Assembly (NCBI GenBank): GCA_002803225.1
Contig: NXFV01001373.1
Span: forward strand, 1-51,124
DNA: 51,124 nt
Reading direction: 5' to 3'
From: Gamarada debralockiae
Taxonomy: Eukaryota; Ascomycota; Leotiomycetes; Helotiales; Hyphodiscaceae
Shown here in pieces: positions 32,736 to 45,227 of the stretch (the stretch's first letter is position 1; every line of letters starts with the position of its first letter). Below the pieces are notes generated by a model that saw nothing but the letters and a program-made list of their open reading frames with translations, was not told the DNA's origin and did no database searches. The translations under genes were made by a program, and so were the position numbers.

Positions 32736-34291
32736 ATGTCGAACGACAGAAGGAAGCACAAAGACGACCAAAGCAGGAGACACAGGGAGAAAACATACCA
32801 TAGCGACCCCTACACCAATCGAGACACAACCAGCGCGTATGGTGGACCACAGGAAGGCTACGCTCAAAGCGAAGATACCTCCCACAGCCGCGCAGATCCA
32901 TCTGACCCTCGAAATGCGAACCCAGTTTCAAAACTTACATCTGATCTAGGAAGACTGAGCGTTGGCTCAGCTGAATCAACAGATTCCCAGTCAAACTATT
33001 ATACAACTGATCGTCAGTATGAGTCTGCCGGAAGCTATTCCTCGAGTTATCCCTCACAAGCCTCCTAGGGTGTGCCCTACCAGACAACCGCGACGAGATC
33101 ATATCCTCCGACATCTGCCGTCAGTACCTACCCAGCTTCCTATGAGTACGCCGAAACATCAGCAGTTCCAACAGCTTATTCTTCGACAACTCCTTACACA
33201 ACAGCATACTCAGATCCCCCAGCACCACCAGCCTCCTCAGCGTACCCCAACTATCCAGCTTCTCAACAATCCGCCAACGCCACCACATTGTATACTGTGA
33301 GCTATCCGACACCCTACAATCCCAGTGCGGAGCAACATACACAATCAGAGGCTTCTATCGGGGAGGCATACAGCTCGGGAAAACAGCCCCAGTTCACAAG
33401 TGTTGCAGGCGCTGGCGGAGAGAACTACTATGGCCAGGAAAATGTATCGGATTATCAGACATCACTGCCTTCCTATGGAAGTTACAATCCCTCTGGAAGA
33501 GAACCCCCGGCGGTGGCACCATCCCTGACTTACCCGACGTCGCCGTATGCGCAACCAGGAACTGCATACATCCAATCTCCCTCCACTGCACAATATTACA
33601 CTCAAGACCCGCAGCATGAAAAAACCTCTTCTGAATATACTGCACAAATGTCTGAGTATTCTAATCCCGTTCCTGGGGCGGTTGTTCAGTGTGGATGTCT
33701 TGGCTGTGACCTTGAAGATTTCCCGAATCCGAAAGAGGGAAAAGATGGTCAAAAGAAGTCTTCCTCGTCGTCGAAGAAACGTGACTCTTCAAGGACTAGA
33801 CCCTCGTCTTCCAAAAAAACCGAATCTTCGAAAGGCAAAGTGCCTTCGACTTCAAAATCAGCATCTTTTGAAGTCCACCCGCAGGTATATTTAGGCCCTC
33901 AGATAATGGATACAAGTTTTAGTCCAGAATTCTAACGCATGTTATCTAGGGTTCTTCAGGAAGTAATTGTGGGGCTTTGTATTTGCCTCGTATTACCCCA
34001 TGGCCGAAGCCTCGACCACCTCGTAAAGGATCGAGTGCCGAAGAAGAAAGAAAATATGAAGAAAATTACAAGAAGTGGAAGGAAGACTCAAGAGAATGGA
34101 GAGATACTTCCTGTCCATGCCGCTATGGGTATTTCAATGACGATGATGCCCTGTGGGTACCTGGCAGCCATGTACGACTTTGGATGAAAGACCCCAGCGC
34201 TCGAGGAGCAAAACCTCCAAATCCACGCTGGAAGGAAAATGGAGGAAAAGCCCCCGAGCAAGTCAAGCCAGGAAAAAAGAGTTCAAGATGA
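32736..34291 (+). CDS. Low-complexity Ser/Tyr/Pro/Gln-rich protein, interrupted by one TAG
   Basis: Two exons, 32736-33884 and 33950-34291 (65-bp intron, GTATAT...CTAG), 497 codons in one frame. Codon 111 is TAG (33066-33068), between SSYPSQAS and GVPYQTTATRS; the composition is the same on both sides, no in-frame intron removes it, and CAG to TAG would explain it. Regions: charged N-terminus (NDRRKHKDDQSRRHREK), a long S/Y/T/P/Q-rich part with many Y residues (SSYPSQAS, YNPSAEQHTQSE), a Cys cluster CGCLGCDLEDFPNP, a Lys/Ser stretch, then a conserved-looking end with WPKPRPPRKGSSAEEERKYE and YGYFNDDDALWVPGSHVRLW. Composition is prion-like or intrinsically disordered. Family not recognised. 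The TAG may make it a pseudogene allele. Confidence 0.65.
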
Positions 34292-35087
34292 TGATAGAAG
34301 CAAAGTTGTAAGCAAGAAGTATTCGAGGTCGGCAAAATCACCCCGTGTATTCTATGCAACTAAACCGGCTAATGAATGTCAGGAGCGGACTTAACTGATA
34401 CTGCTCAAAGTGCGGTATGGACAAATGAGTCAAGACGAGCCATCGTTCCAGTTGGAGAAGATCGCTGCTAGGCAGTCTTTGCTGGTAGAGACAATAATAC
34501 CCCGGTGCCTTGCAACATCGAGAATCCGACTTGGCAGAGTTGTACGGAGGTACTGAGGAAGGTTATTGGACAAGCTGAGCGTATCCAAGACAGGCTCTCA
34601 GAATGCTAGAAATTCGGGAGCGATAGCTGTGCATTGCGATTGACACGTGAAAATAGTTTGTATGTAGGGAACTCTTTTGGTGGTTAGCCCCGAACTGCAG
34701 GGATGGCTAGACTTTGTAGATTGCGTGGGGTGGTCAGAGAAACACGTCGCGGTGGCGCTCAACACTGTACAATGAGCGCAATGGAGGCTCGTAAGCGACC
34801 ATGCAATGCAATGCACTGTCTAATTAGAACACCATGTTGCGCCGTAATTAGGAACGAATCAGCAAATTTTAAAAAATTCAAAAGACTGCTCTTGGAGGCA
34901 TTCCAAAAACCACAGGTCATTGCCTTGAAAATGTGTCTGCCCAAGGCTCTTTGTTCCAAGTACGCCTCACTAATGATAACGAAATCACAGGGCACGGATT
35001 GAACATAAATAATGCTGTATCCGTGTTTGAGGTTTCATCCAAGGCTCGCTCGGAGCGAACAGAAAACTATGCCGCCCGACTTTCGAA
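34292..35087. other. Intergenic region
   Basis: No supported gene. 3' flank of the low-complexity gene and 5' flank of the second NLR. Frames at 34703-35002 and 34759-34995 overlap in opposite directions and show no features. Confidence 0.5.
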
Positions 35088-38000
35088 ATGACCGCGCTTT
35101 CCATGGACCCCGCGAAGGATCCTATTGGGTGCCAATGCGGCTCTGCAGCCTTAAAAAGAGCAGCCTGGACTATCACACCAATAGAACTAGGCGTAGAGGT
35201 GAGTCCAGAGCCCGTCATTCATCAGGTGACTCCCTGTTTCGATGAAAGCAGCCTAATGCATGACGCACTCGCTTCTTAGCTTTACAACTCCACTCTCACC
35301 AATGACCCTAAGAAGAAGATCGCTCTCAACCACCCATCAAATAAGCAGCAGCCCAGCTGTATACTTGAAGAGCTTCTGAAAGAAGTGGTTGAGATTAAGC
35401 ATCGTTGCGATAAACGCCGCTCGGCAACCCAAACGAAGCTCGACCATGCTTTGACGGCAATCAATCAACACGCGCAGGTAATCGATGTCCTGATACAACA
35501 ACAGCCTGATATCACTGCTCTTGTATGGGGGGCAATTCGATTCTTGATAGGGGTATGTATTGAATTGGCAAAGTAGCATTTTGGACGGGTGCCTGAAGAC
35601 AATATCGTGGCTGACTTCGGTTGGTGAGCAGGTGGCCGCACGAGAGATTGACACAACGGAAAAGATTGCCGATGCTCTGTTTGAAATTATCAGTGACCTT
35701 GGACGGTGGAACAGATACATTGCGCTCTTTAACGAGTCGGATCGAGTGCATAAGAGGGCTGCTCATTTATTTAGTCACATCATCAATTTCTTGGTTCGTG
35801 CCAGAGCACATTATCAGAGTGGCCGGCTTAGTATGAACCTATGATTCTTTGACAGCTGGCATACAGCTGACTCTCCCGAGTACGACACTTCAAGGTTAGC
35901 TTTACTACCTATGCTCACAAGTTCGAAGAAAACATGCGTATCATCCGAACGTATGCCGAATCTCTCGAGCGGGAGGCCACCTTAGCGGCAGAAATGAGTA
36001 AGTCAAAGGCCTTCGTTGATCAATTCAGAGATATGATCTGCTTATCATTTCCTCTTAAATAGGACAAGATGAAGAAAGAAAAGGTACACCAGTCAACTCA
36101 TCTAAAACAATCCAGGAGCTCATCCGAAGGCTAGCCCAAGCAGACCACCGACTTCACGAGCAGGCTGAATTCGCCAAGCAAGAAAAGTTTCGAGATGGTC
36201 AGATGCACTCCCTCCCCTACGTCATGATATCAACTAACAATGGCTAGAATCCTCAACACAACTGAGGAATACGCTATCAGAAGTCCAAACCATCCGAAGA
36301 GGTATACAATCCTTTCCCAGAGCAATTTACTGATAATTACTTGGTAACCACTCGGTAGAGGCTCAACTTAGATGTGAGGAGACGGAAGCATTGGCATGGC
36401 TACAACAGTGGCCGTCTTCGCCATTTTCCATGCCTTACATCGAGGAAGGAACTTGTACATGGTTCCGCCACCACGAGACATACATGAGCTGGAGAGACTT
36501 CTCATATAACAAGCCCTTATGTATTTGTGGCCACAAAGGTTCTATCTCAATCCTTTCACAAGTACACGTTCACAGCTGAAGCGTGATCTATAGGTTGCGG
36601 GAAGACTACCCTTGCCAGCCAGATAATTCACTTCTGGAAAACTGAGACGAAAAGCGCTACCCTTCCACAGTTCTTCCAGAACGTTACGAATCGAGAGCAG
36701 GCCAGACCCACTCCCTTCGTGGCCGGGTTGCTCGCACAATTCTTACAACTCGAGGAGGTGAAGGCAAGCAGGCAATATCGGGTGGCCATCGACCAGGTTA
36801 CAGCACTTTCAAAGTCCAACAAGCTGGTTAGCGAGGATTTTCCATTCCTTCGACTCTGGTCCATCTTGTGTGATGTAGCAAAGGTTGTAGTGGAGTTTAC
36901 ACTCATCGTGGACGGCTCGACGAATGTGACGAAAGGTCTCGGAATGACTTTTGCCTAGAGCTTATTAAGCTGGCTTCCGAACCAAACGCTCGAATAATCG
37001 TTCTTTTTCGACCTCATTCAGCATTGGAGAGGGTCTTCAAAGAGTCATTCAAGATCGAGATTACTCCAGCCTTGATATGCCAAGACATCAAACTTTACGT
37101 CACCAAAGAAACTCTGAAGCATCGCAAACTCAATCGACATCGGGACAAGATCATTGACAAAGTCCCCACATGGTGCAATGAGATTTTCCTCTTAGCGAAG
37201 CTGATGCTTGAATCTCTGGATCATGCTGCGACATACAAGATTCAGCTCGAGTATCTCGCGACATGCCCCCCTGAAATCGGACAGTTCTACGAGGAACTGC
37301 TCTCCAAGAGGACGGCACAACTCACCGGCGATTGCCTTCAGCGGAGAAGAGAGATTTTCCTCATACTACTTAAAATCTCTACGGCACCAACCTGCGAAGA
37401 GCTTTCAGTCATATTAGCTTTGCGAGATGGAACCTCTCAACTAGACGAAGACGACAAGTTGATCGACCCAGAAGAAGAAATTTTGCAACTATGTTGCCCA
37501 CTTGTGCAGGTTTCCAAGAACCACGTATCTCTCATGCATGAGTCGGTTCGAGATTTCTTGGTCCAACCCGGAAAGGGAGTGAACTCCTCCATTCACATGA
37601 CATTGGACGATTCAGATGCCTTCTTGGCTCGGAAATGTCTGCTGGCATTATCGCAAGAAGAGTACCAGTCACCAAGTAAAATATCCATTCTCATTCGGCG
37701 GAATGTGACAACAGCGGCAGACAAAGACGAAGATAAATACTTCTATCAATACGCGGCAACTCACTGGTTTATCCATTTGTTTGCTTTGCGGGGGCCCGCC
37801 ATCAGCTTGGTTGAGCTAGCAGCGAGATTTTTAAGTGGAAATGAGTTCGTGTCGTGGTCTGAGTTTATCTTCCAGCTCAGCGGGTCCCAAGGAACCATGC
37901 TAGAGGTTGAAGGAAAGCTGAAAGTGTGGACAAGCAATCTCTCGCCAGATATCAGGGACTACCTTTCGCAAATTGTTAAAAGTTACTTCACCGGTCCATA

Positions 38001-39246
38001 CAGAGCCATTTCGAAAGTCTTTGAGGAGGAAGGAGGAGATAAAGTACTGCCGTACTTGTGTCTTTTCCAACTAGGCGCGTTCTACAATTTATCCGCTCGC
38101 TTAGAAGAGGCTTTTGAAGTCAAGAAAACTGTCGCAGAAGGACTCGTGAGCTTGCTTGGTGAAAGACACCCACTGTCTTTAATGGCGGAGTCTGCCTATG
38201 CTCTGGAATATCTCGGCCAAGGGCGTATGCGTGAAGCCGAGGAAACCTTCGGTCGGCTTGCTCAGATACAACGAGAGGTCATCGGGACGGATCGCCCAGA
38301 CTGCTTCCAATCTCTACAGCGACAAGGAATGGCCGAGTTGTGGATGACCAAGTATGTCGAAGCCGATTTAAACTTGACCGAGTCTCTTGACGGATTTATC
38401 AAAACTGGTGTGGGCGTTGGGAGCTTTTCATACCTGCTCTCTCAACAGACCTTGGGATGCGTGTTGGAGGGCCAGGGAGAAGTGAAGCGAGCCACTTTGG
38501 ACTTCGAACATGTTTGGAGATACCGTGTATCAATTCTCGGACCAGATAATCCCATGGCTGTTTGGTCCCGATGTGCCATGGTCTCCACCTATCGCAAGAC
38601 TGGTCGATATGAAGAAGCGGAAGTCGCTGTAAACGAGGTCATAGAATCAAGGAAGAGGGATTTAGGTTCAGAGGCATCGTCAACAGTAGATGCAGTGATT
38701 CAAAAAATTGTTCTCTTTAGAGAGACCGGTAAAGCTGAGGAAGCCTTGGAGCTGATTGACTTCATATCTGGTGGGGGCTTGGTGAAGCCTTGGTTTGAAA
38801 GAGTGTGCCAAGTTGACCATGTTCGTGCATTGTTGGAAATTGATGCTGGCAAGTTCGAATCGCCTCGCAAAATACTACAAGCTCTGGTAGATCAAGCTCT
38901 GGATAGAGGCGTCAAGGGGAGGAATAGGTCTATGCTCTGGGTACGGTTGGACTTGGCCACCATTCTCCGAAATCACGACAAAGAGGGCGAAGCTTTGATG
39001 CTCTTTGATGATCTCGTCACGTCCATAGATAGCGAGTCTAGTTCTTCCTGGGAGGCGCCACAGGCCCCAAATGAGTTGGCGATTGCTGAAAAGGCCCTGC
39101 GACTGGTTCGAAAAATCAAAGTAAGCCAAGCTGAGGATTTGCTGGAGAAGAATGGATTGAGATGGGTTCGACAGGAAGACTTCTGGATGCTTGCCGGAGG
39201 TCCAGCTGCGGATACGGGCTGGATGAAAGGTCCAGAGACTGATTAA
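35088..39246 (+). pseudogene. NLR-type STAND protein (DUF7708 - P-loop - TPR), one-base deletion at Walker B
   Basis: Eight exons: 35088-35198, 35280-35552, 35632-35830, 35881-35997, 36063-36197, 36248-36301, 36359-36538, 36594-39246; introns 50-81 bp. Coding length is 3722 nt, one short of a whole number of codons. N-terminus: DUF7708-like region with KHRCDKRRSATQTKLDHALT, QQQPDITALVWGAIRFLIG and LGRWNRYIALFNESDRVHK. P-loop domain of the nephrocystin-3 N-terminal type: EEGTCTWFRHHETYMSWRDF, then Walker A CGHKGCGKTTLASQII, built across the seventh intron. At about 36916 the frame breaks inside Walker B: LIVDG in one frame, DECDERSRNDFCLELIKLAS in the next; one missing base in the Leu codon of VDGLDECD explains it. 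The remaining 770 codons are open and hold TPR-type repeats (RLEEAFEVKKTVAEGLVSLL; GRYEEAEVAVNEVIESRKRD). Probable role when intact: cell-death receptor. An assembly error is possible. Confidence 0.85.
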
Positions 39247-39883
39247 TCGGAGTTATCCTCTAATCACCACGTTACAAAGAAACACAACGGATTCGGCAGT
39301 TTAACGATCTATAAATTGATGCACCAGAAATCTTAATACAACATGGTGCGCATGGCGGTACATTGCTTTCAGCGATTGAAGCCTCGTGTTGGACATAATG
39401 GCATGGCCTTTGAATATAATTTAGAAACAAGTTGCAACAGGTTCCGCATAACAGAATGACAGGCGCCTTCAGCAATCGAACATAGCTTGGGAATAGCGGA
39501 GTATATATCAGGTCTTACCGGACAGAATATCTCGAACCTCGTCATGCCTGAAACTAAACTAAAATGAAGTGGGATAGCAGAAGAGCTATTCCCAGGAACT
39601 AATCAGTTTACCACATATACGATGTTGATTTTGGAATTCCAAAGGCTTCGATAATGTTCAGAGAAGTCAATTCGCGCTGTATCCTGAAGACTATCAAAAG
39701 TTGGCAAGCCGATATCCAAGAGAGTAAAGACGACCGCCCGTCCTCTAAGAGGTAGTACCAAACCCGTCCTCTAGAAGCCAATCCACGTATCTTTTCCAAG
39801 TCTGGAGCTTATTCACTCATGCCAATACAACCGTGCTGAATCACTGCTTCACTTCCATTTGCCCGCCATCAATGATCAAGCAC
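39247..39883. other. Convergent intergenic region
   Basis: No supported gene between the NLR (plus) and the RNase III-like gene (minus). It should hold both 3' UTRs. Confidence 0.55.
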
Positions 39884-40759
39884 TCAAAAACGCCCCAAGC
39901 CCTTCATAGCAACCTTGACTGCTCTCAAATTCTCGCTTGAGTCAAGGAAGATGGCGCCAGTCAAAGCCTCAACAGTCTCACTCATGGTTCGGGGAGGAAA
40001 GACCCGTCTACCAACAAGGAAACGGGTATTCGGATTGATCAAAGTCTCGAGTCCAGCCTCTCCTCCTCGCTTGTCAAGATAGCTATTTCTGCCGATGTTG
40101 CAAGTGAGTTCATGTCCTTCTCCTATTCACACATTCGCATCAGCTTTGTACGACACCTGAAATCTCCGAGAATTTCGAACGCGGAAACAGTGTTGGAAGG
40201 ATGGCCAGGTGCAACGGAAGTGGAGACGGGGGCTGGCTTACGGCGGGATGCACCAGTACCAATCCAATCACTCATTACAGCAATGTCGAGACAAGAATCG
40301 CCCAAGGGAGCTAAATTCTTGTTGCCGTCCTTAGTCTTGCGATCGCTGATCTGGGTAATGCTCATTTCCAGCTGCTTGGAGTGCTTCCCAGAGAAGATCC
40401 GGGTCCTGGAAGATGTGGCCGAGTTTGCATTCGAGAGCATGGCGGTTGGCGTTTGGGAGGGTTTTGAGGGGGATGGCCTTGGGAAGCTTGGTGGGTTTGG
40501 TGCGGATTACGAGGGTAGTGTAGGTTACGGGTACTTTGAAGGAGCCGTCGACAGTGACGGGAAGTTTGCCAATGACCTTGATTAAGGCTCCACCATCAAC
40601 TTCGATAGGATATTTCGGGCGGAGGGCATGGGGGACCGGGACCAGGACCGCAGGTTTAGTGTCAAGTTCATCTGGAATAGCTGTGACCGTGACATGTGCC
40701 GGGCCCTCAGTGGGGGACTTCGCGCCATGGGCGGGAGTTGAGTTCTTGATCGTCGACAT
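39884..40759 (-). pseudogene. RNase III-domain protein with a one-base frameshift
   Basis: On minus: 40759-40242 and 40122-39884, joined over a 119-bp intron (GTAAGC...ATAG). 757 nt, one more than whole codons. The N-terminus (MSTIKNSTPAHGAKSPTEGP) is Pro-rich. The RNase III fold begins HALECKLGHIFQDPDLLWEA; the frame is then lost after LQAAG near 40349-40356 (a GGAAATGAG run) and resumes as ISDRKTKDGNKNLAPLGDSC, SDWIGTGASRREGHELTCNI, GRNSYLDKRG and ETVEALTGAIFLDSSENLRA. No GT donor exists in that stretch, so an intron cannot restore the frame. The signature Glu of the catalytic box (ERLEFLGD) is not present (NLAPLGD), so the protein was probably non-catalytic, perhaps RNA-binding. Either a pseudogene or a sequencing indel. 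Confidence 0.75.
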
Positions 40760-41486
40760 GGTAAAAAGTAGGACGTCGAAGGTCAAGATCGGGTGAAGGA
40801 AATTTTCTGGTTGAGAAAAAGGGAGAGAGTTTGGTTGGTTGAAGACCAATAATGAGGATTGCGAATGGACTGTTGCGCATGGAGTTGAGTCATACGCAGT
40901 TGTTCGCGGAGGATTGTTTGTTTGGTGTTGAAGAGAAGGGAGAAAAAGAACGAGACGGGAGAGACGAGTAAAAGTTGAGGAGACGAGCTAGAACTGCAGT
41001 GAATCTGTGTGCCGTGGGATTGTGAAGTTTTATTTGAGAATAATTCACTGCCATGGGGAACAGAAAAAGAGTGGATATGTCTAACTTACCCCCTGGGTCT
41101 CCAAGTGAGCTGTTAGCAAAAGCCGCTTTAGTTCCACTTCCAAAGAGGACACTGGTTTTGGAAGATCTGCACGGAAGCAGGTTGTGCAAGGACTTCTCGA
41201 AGAGCATCACTCGATCTCTCTGCCAGCTTGCTCAAAATATTGAAACACTTGCCAATGATTCAACAAGCCTCAAAGCCTCAGAACTACCCAGCTCCTGGTC
41301 GTCCTGCGTTCTCCTCAATCCATAGAATAACTCGTCCAAATCACATGTAGAACGACTCGAGCCTAAGGAATCGTGTATGGACAGCGTTCAATTTTCGATG
41401 ATCGCTAGGTACTTCGTATGACGGCACAATGCAAAGCAAACCCATCCATTTCCATAACCCCGAAAGAAACAACCATCTTGACTTTT
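40760..41486. other. Region between RNase III-like gene and RPL23
   Basis: No supported gene. Overlapping frames at 40890-41210 (minus) and 41053-41325 (plus) show no family features. Confidence 0.5.
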
Positions 41487-42477
41487 TCACATGACGACAC
41501 CAGAGTTGGATGCGATACGCTGTAGGAAAACATATTAGCCTTGCGCTTTGGGAGATAGTCCATAGAGATATTCGGGGCAAAGAGGCATAATGTGTGAGGG
41601 GTATGAGCTTACTGGCCAGAGTTCAGCAGCCTCCTTTCCGACGGGTCCAGTGATGGCAGATCCCTTCATCTCTCCCTTGGGGTTGACAATCTGCGAGAGA
41701 TAAGATTAGCAGTGATTCCAATCCCACCCAGCAGCCTTTCTTCAGAAATCTCATGTTCTCAAATCCTTCCCAAAAGATCCCTCCAAACTTCCAAACAACC
41801 TCCAATCCAATCCCTCTCCCTTCTTGCCCCAGCCCAAGTCCTGCCCTCCATATTCAACAAAATTTCGCACTCACCACACCAGCATTATCCTCAAAGTACA
41901 AGAAAACACCATCCGTACGTCTCCAAGGCTTTGATTGTCTGACGATAACCGCAGGCATGACCTTCTTTCTCAGCTCAGGCTTTCCCTTCTTGACAGTCGC
42001 CATGACCATATCGCCGACACCACCAGCTGGCAGACGGTTGAGACGCGCTCCGATACCCTTGACGGAGATGATGTACAGGTTTCGCGCGCCGGAGTTGTCG
42101 CAGCAGTTCATGACGGCTCCTCTGTATTTCCAGTTTCGTTAGTAATTGTTCGCTCATTCGAGGGAGTGGAGGGGAGGGCGTTGATATTGGAGGGGTGTTG
42201 AAGGCTGGATCGAAGTGTGTTTGGAGGAAGATTGGAAGGAGGGAGGAGGGCAAAACGTACACGGGGAGACCGAGAGTCATCTTGAGCTTTCCGCCCGGGG
42301 CACCGCGTCTGTAATCGCAGATATCAGCAGCTGTTCGTCTTTTCCCATCATTTTCCATCAATTTTCCTCCAAAATTCTATCTCCTCAATCAACTCTCCAC
42401 CACCAGCCCAATTCCTCTTTCCCTGAAACCATAATCCAAGCGCATGCTGGGGGCGCAACTTACGAGATCTTGGCCAT
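41487..42477 (-). CDS. RPL23: 60S ribosomal protein L23 (uL14)
   Basis: Five exons on minus: 42477-42464 (14 nt), 42308-42261, 42121-41875, 41690-41613 and 41519-41487; introns 155, 139, 184 and 93 bp. 420 nt, 139 aa. The protein reads [20 protein letters not shown], then [80 protein letters not shown] and [14 protein letters not shown], close to eukaryotic uL14 along the whole length. uL14 sits at the 60S face that meets the small subunit and binds eIF6. A tiny first exon and several long introns are usual for fungal ribosomal protein genes. No C/D-box snoRNA pattern was seen in the introns by eye. Confidence 0.97.
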
Positions 42478-43138
42478 TTCGACGATAGTTGTTACAGGTC
42501 GAAGAAGTTCTTTTTGGTGGAGTGGTAGATTTCCGATATGTCGTCGCGAAAATCGAGTTGTGTGCGTCCCACCTCGCTAACGAAAGCCAGTCGAAAATTT
42601 GCGGTGCCTGAATTATTCAACAAGGCATTCGCCTAGAAGTAATTCAGGCCTGAAGGCCTAAGTTTCAAGGCTTAAACAATGAGATTTCGACAAAATCCAG
42701 CAAAGGCGAACGTCTTGCAGACAAAAGTCAACACTGGCTTAAAGGCTATTATTTTACTATCACAAATCATTGATGGAATATCTCTGAAGTCTTGGTCAAG
42801 TCGAGATCCTTTGAGCTCACACTGAGGTTGTTGGTCACAAAGCGGTATCGAGACTGCAAATCATAAATTTCAAATTATTCTCAGGTGCTTTATTCTATAA
42901 CACAGGCTCAAGAACGGGAATGCAGTATGTGAATTGAACGCTGCTATGACAAGATGCTAAAGTTGCGAGGACTTGATCGGTACCTCATCAGATTCAACTT
43001 GCTTTTTCACCGGACGCCTCCTTCCATACGCCATAGACGCCTTGCTCAGTTACCCTCCTCCATTTTTATGCGTGCAAATGCAAGGTAAAATCACCGCCAA
43101 CATAATCGTGACAGCAGGTGGTGGTGTTCTGTGGTGAC
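42478..43138. other. Intergenic region
   Basis: RPL23 promoter (minus) and RPD3 3' flank. Nothing else supported. Confidence 0.6.
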
Positions 43139-45227
43139 TCAAGGTTGTGACTGCCCGGCGATTTCTTTCGAAGCTTCACTAGTAACATCTACATCTTGCC
43201 GTTCAGTCTCTCCTTCCTCCTTAATGATAGCTGTATCAGCTTCAACAGCGGGTTCAGCGGCAGCCGGAGCAGGTGTAGCTGGAGCCACGGTGGCAGTTGG
43301 TGATATTGGTGCATCAGCAGGTGTTGGACCTTGAGCAGCTTGAGTGGGAGCGGGCTCGGTCATATCAACATCACCTTCATTGTCGACTTGAGGCTTCGCT
43401 GAATGTGAGCGAGATGGAGCGTTTGATGGGCCAGCCTCGCCAGTTTCAGCAGCTGTCAGGCTTCGACTCTTTTGCTCCATGACTTCTGCGTTCACTTCGG
43501 CGTTCGCCTCGGTGGCCATTGCAGTAACCATATCGTCCACATCGTTTTGAACGGGAGTGGCAACACCGCTGTCCATTTCGATATCGGAGGCGACGGCGTT
43601 TGAGTTTTGGTAATCCATAATGTTGCGACGCTTGCTAGTACCATTCTGAGGAACGATACCGTTTGCGCGTGCCTCCTCCTCATCTTCGCTCTCATCCAAC
43701 TCATCATCCCTTGTAACGCGCTGATCCCATCGTCGCTTGGTGTGGCGTGTGTCTTTGTTCTCATCCTCATCGAGATCATCAAGCTCAGCCTCATCGTCGT
43801 CAGTGCCACCCATAATGGTGGTTCGGGGAACATCGGTCATCTGAACTGATGGGGCGTGGGCAGTCTTCTTGAGGTTCTCAATGACTTGAATCTTGATCTT
43901 CTCGAGGTAGTCTTTTGAGTTGGCATTCTCCATATTTGAAGCGCGAACATCCAATTCGTAATCAGGGCCGTAATACTGCGACAGAGTTAGTAAGGCCGGA
44001 TGAGAAGCGGAAAGATTCTTACCTCGTAATATTCGTTATAAGGAAGAACAGACTGCATCTCCTGACCAACAAGAACACCCGTCTCATATGCCCAGGTACG
44101 AGCAACATTGCGCATAGTGTAGCCACCTCCACCAAGGACGAGTGTTGGCATGCCAAAGCTCTTGACGAAGTTAACACAATTAGCATGGCCCCTCATGCTC
44201 AGGTTAAAGCAGCCGAGACGATCGCCAGACAAACTATCACCACCGCATTGAAGTACAATAGCTTCTGGCTTGTAGTAGTCCATAACACTCTGGATGACTG
44301 GTTCGAAGATGGACTTGTAGGTAACATCGTCTATACCGTCGCGAAGCGGGAAGTTTACTGCGTAATTCTTGCCTGCGCCGACACCGATGTCGCGAAGCTC
44401 GCCAGTGCCCGGGAAGTACTCGCCATACTTGTGAAACGAGACGGTCATGACTCTGTCGGTGGTGTAAAATGCCTCCTCAACTCCATCGCCGTGGTGGACA
44501 TCGATGTCGATATAGAGGACTCGCTTCTTGAATCGCAAGAGCTCGATTATGCCGAGGACGATATCTAGTGAACGATGAGTACTGACTAAGACGCGATGCG
44601 AAGAACGGAAACTTACCATTAACGTAGCAGAAGCCGCTTGCCTCGCTCTTCTTGGCGTGATGAAGACCTCCAGCCCAATTGATTGCGATGTCGCATTTGC
44701 CACGGTTCAGACGCGCAGCACCCTCCATGCTACCACCCGCGCTGATACCACAGAACTCGAAGAGTCCGTCGAATACAGGACAATCATCACCAACGTTGTA
44801 TTTTCCTTGCTCCTTGGCGAACGAGTCCATGTTGTCTGGTGTGACCTTTTGGAGGAAGTCGATGTACTCGTCGGTATGGAATTGGGTCATCTCATGACGG
44901 GTAGCAGGTTTGGCGCGCTGCAGAAATGTCAGTTGCTGCTGAATACTCGAAAGCTAGCGACTCTGATTCTGTTTGTGGGTATATGGAACAGGTTCGAGGT
45001 TCTCTTGCTGGAGGGACTGTGAGGAGCTTCCTTACATAGATTTCCATCTTCTGGTAGACACCGTAGTTCATAATCAAGCTATGAGCCAACCGAATACGAT
45101 GAGGCTTCATAGGATGGCCAGCGACGTAGGCATAATTACCAACATCGGAGTCGTAGAAGTACGCAACTCTCTTCTTGCTGCTTGGGCCGTTCAGAGACGG
45201 GGCATCGATGGGTGCGAAAGACGCCAT
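43139..45227 (-). CDS. RPD3: Class I histone deacetylase Rpd3
   Basis: Four exons on minus: 45227-45036, 44917-44617, 44564-44023 and 43975-43139; introns 118, 52 and 47 bp. 1872 nt, 623 aa. Start [14 protein letters not shown]; an upstream in-frame Met was rejected because homology begins at [20 protein letters not shown]. The catalytic domain shows [60 protein letters not shown] (zinc Asp/His), [32 protein letters not shown] and [20 protein letters not shown]. The last exon is an acidic, Ala/Pro-rich tail of about 240 aa with [18 protein letters not shown]. Rpd3 removes acetyl groups from histone H3/H4 tails in Sin3 complexes. Head-to-head with RPN11. Confidence 0.96.

Noticed and set aside
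33066..33068. Intron to remove the in-frame TAG
   Set aside because: Candidate GT-AG pairs around it (46, 52, 56 or 67 bp) all break the frame.
42309..42463. snoRNA in the RPL23 introns
   Set aside because: No properly ordered C and D boxes were found in the long introns.
43915..44568. 217-codon plus frame
   Set aside because: Antisense of the RPD3 catalytic exon.
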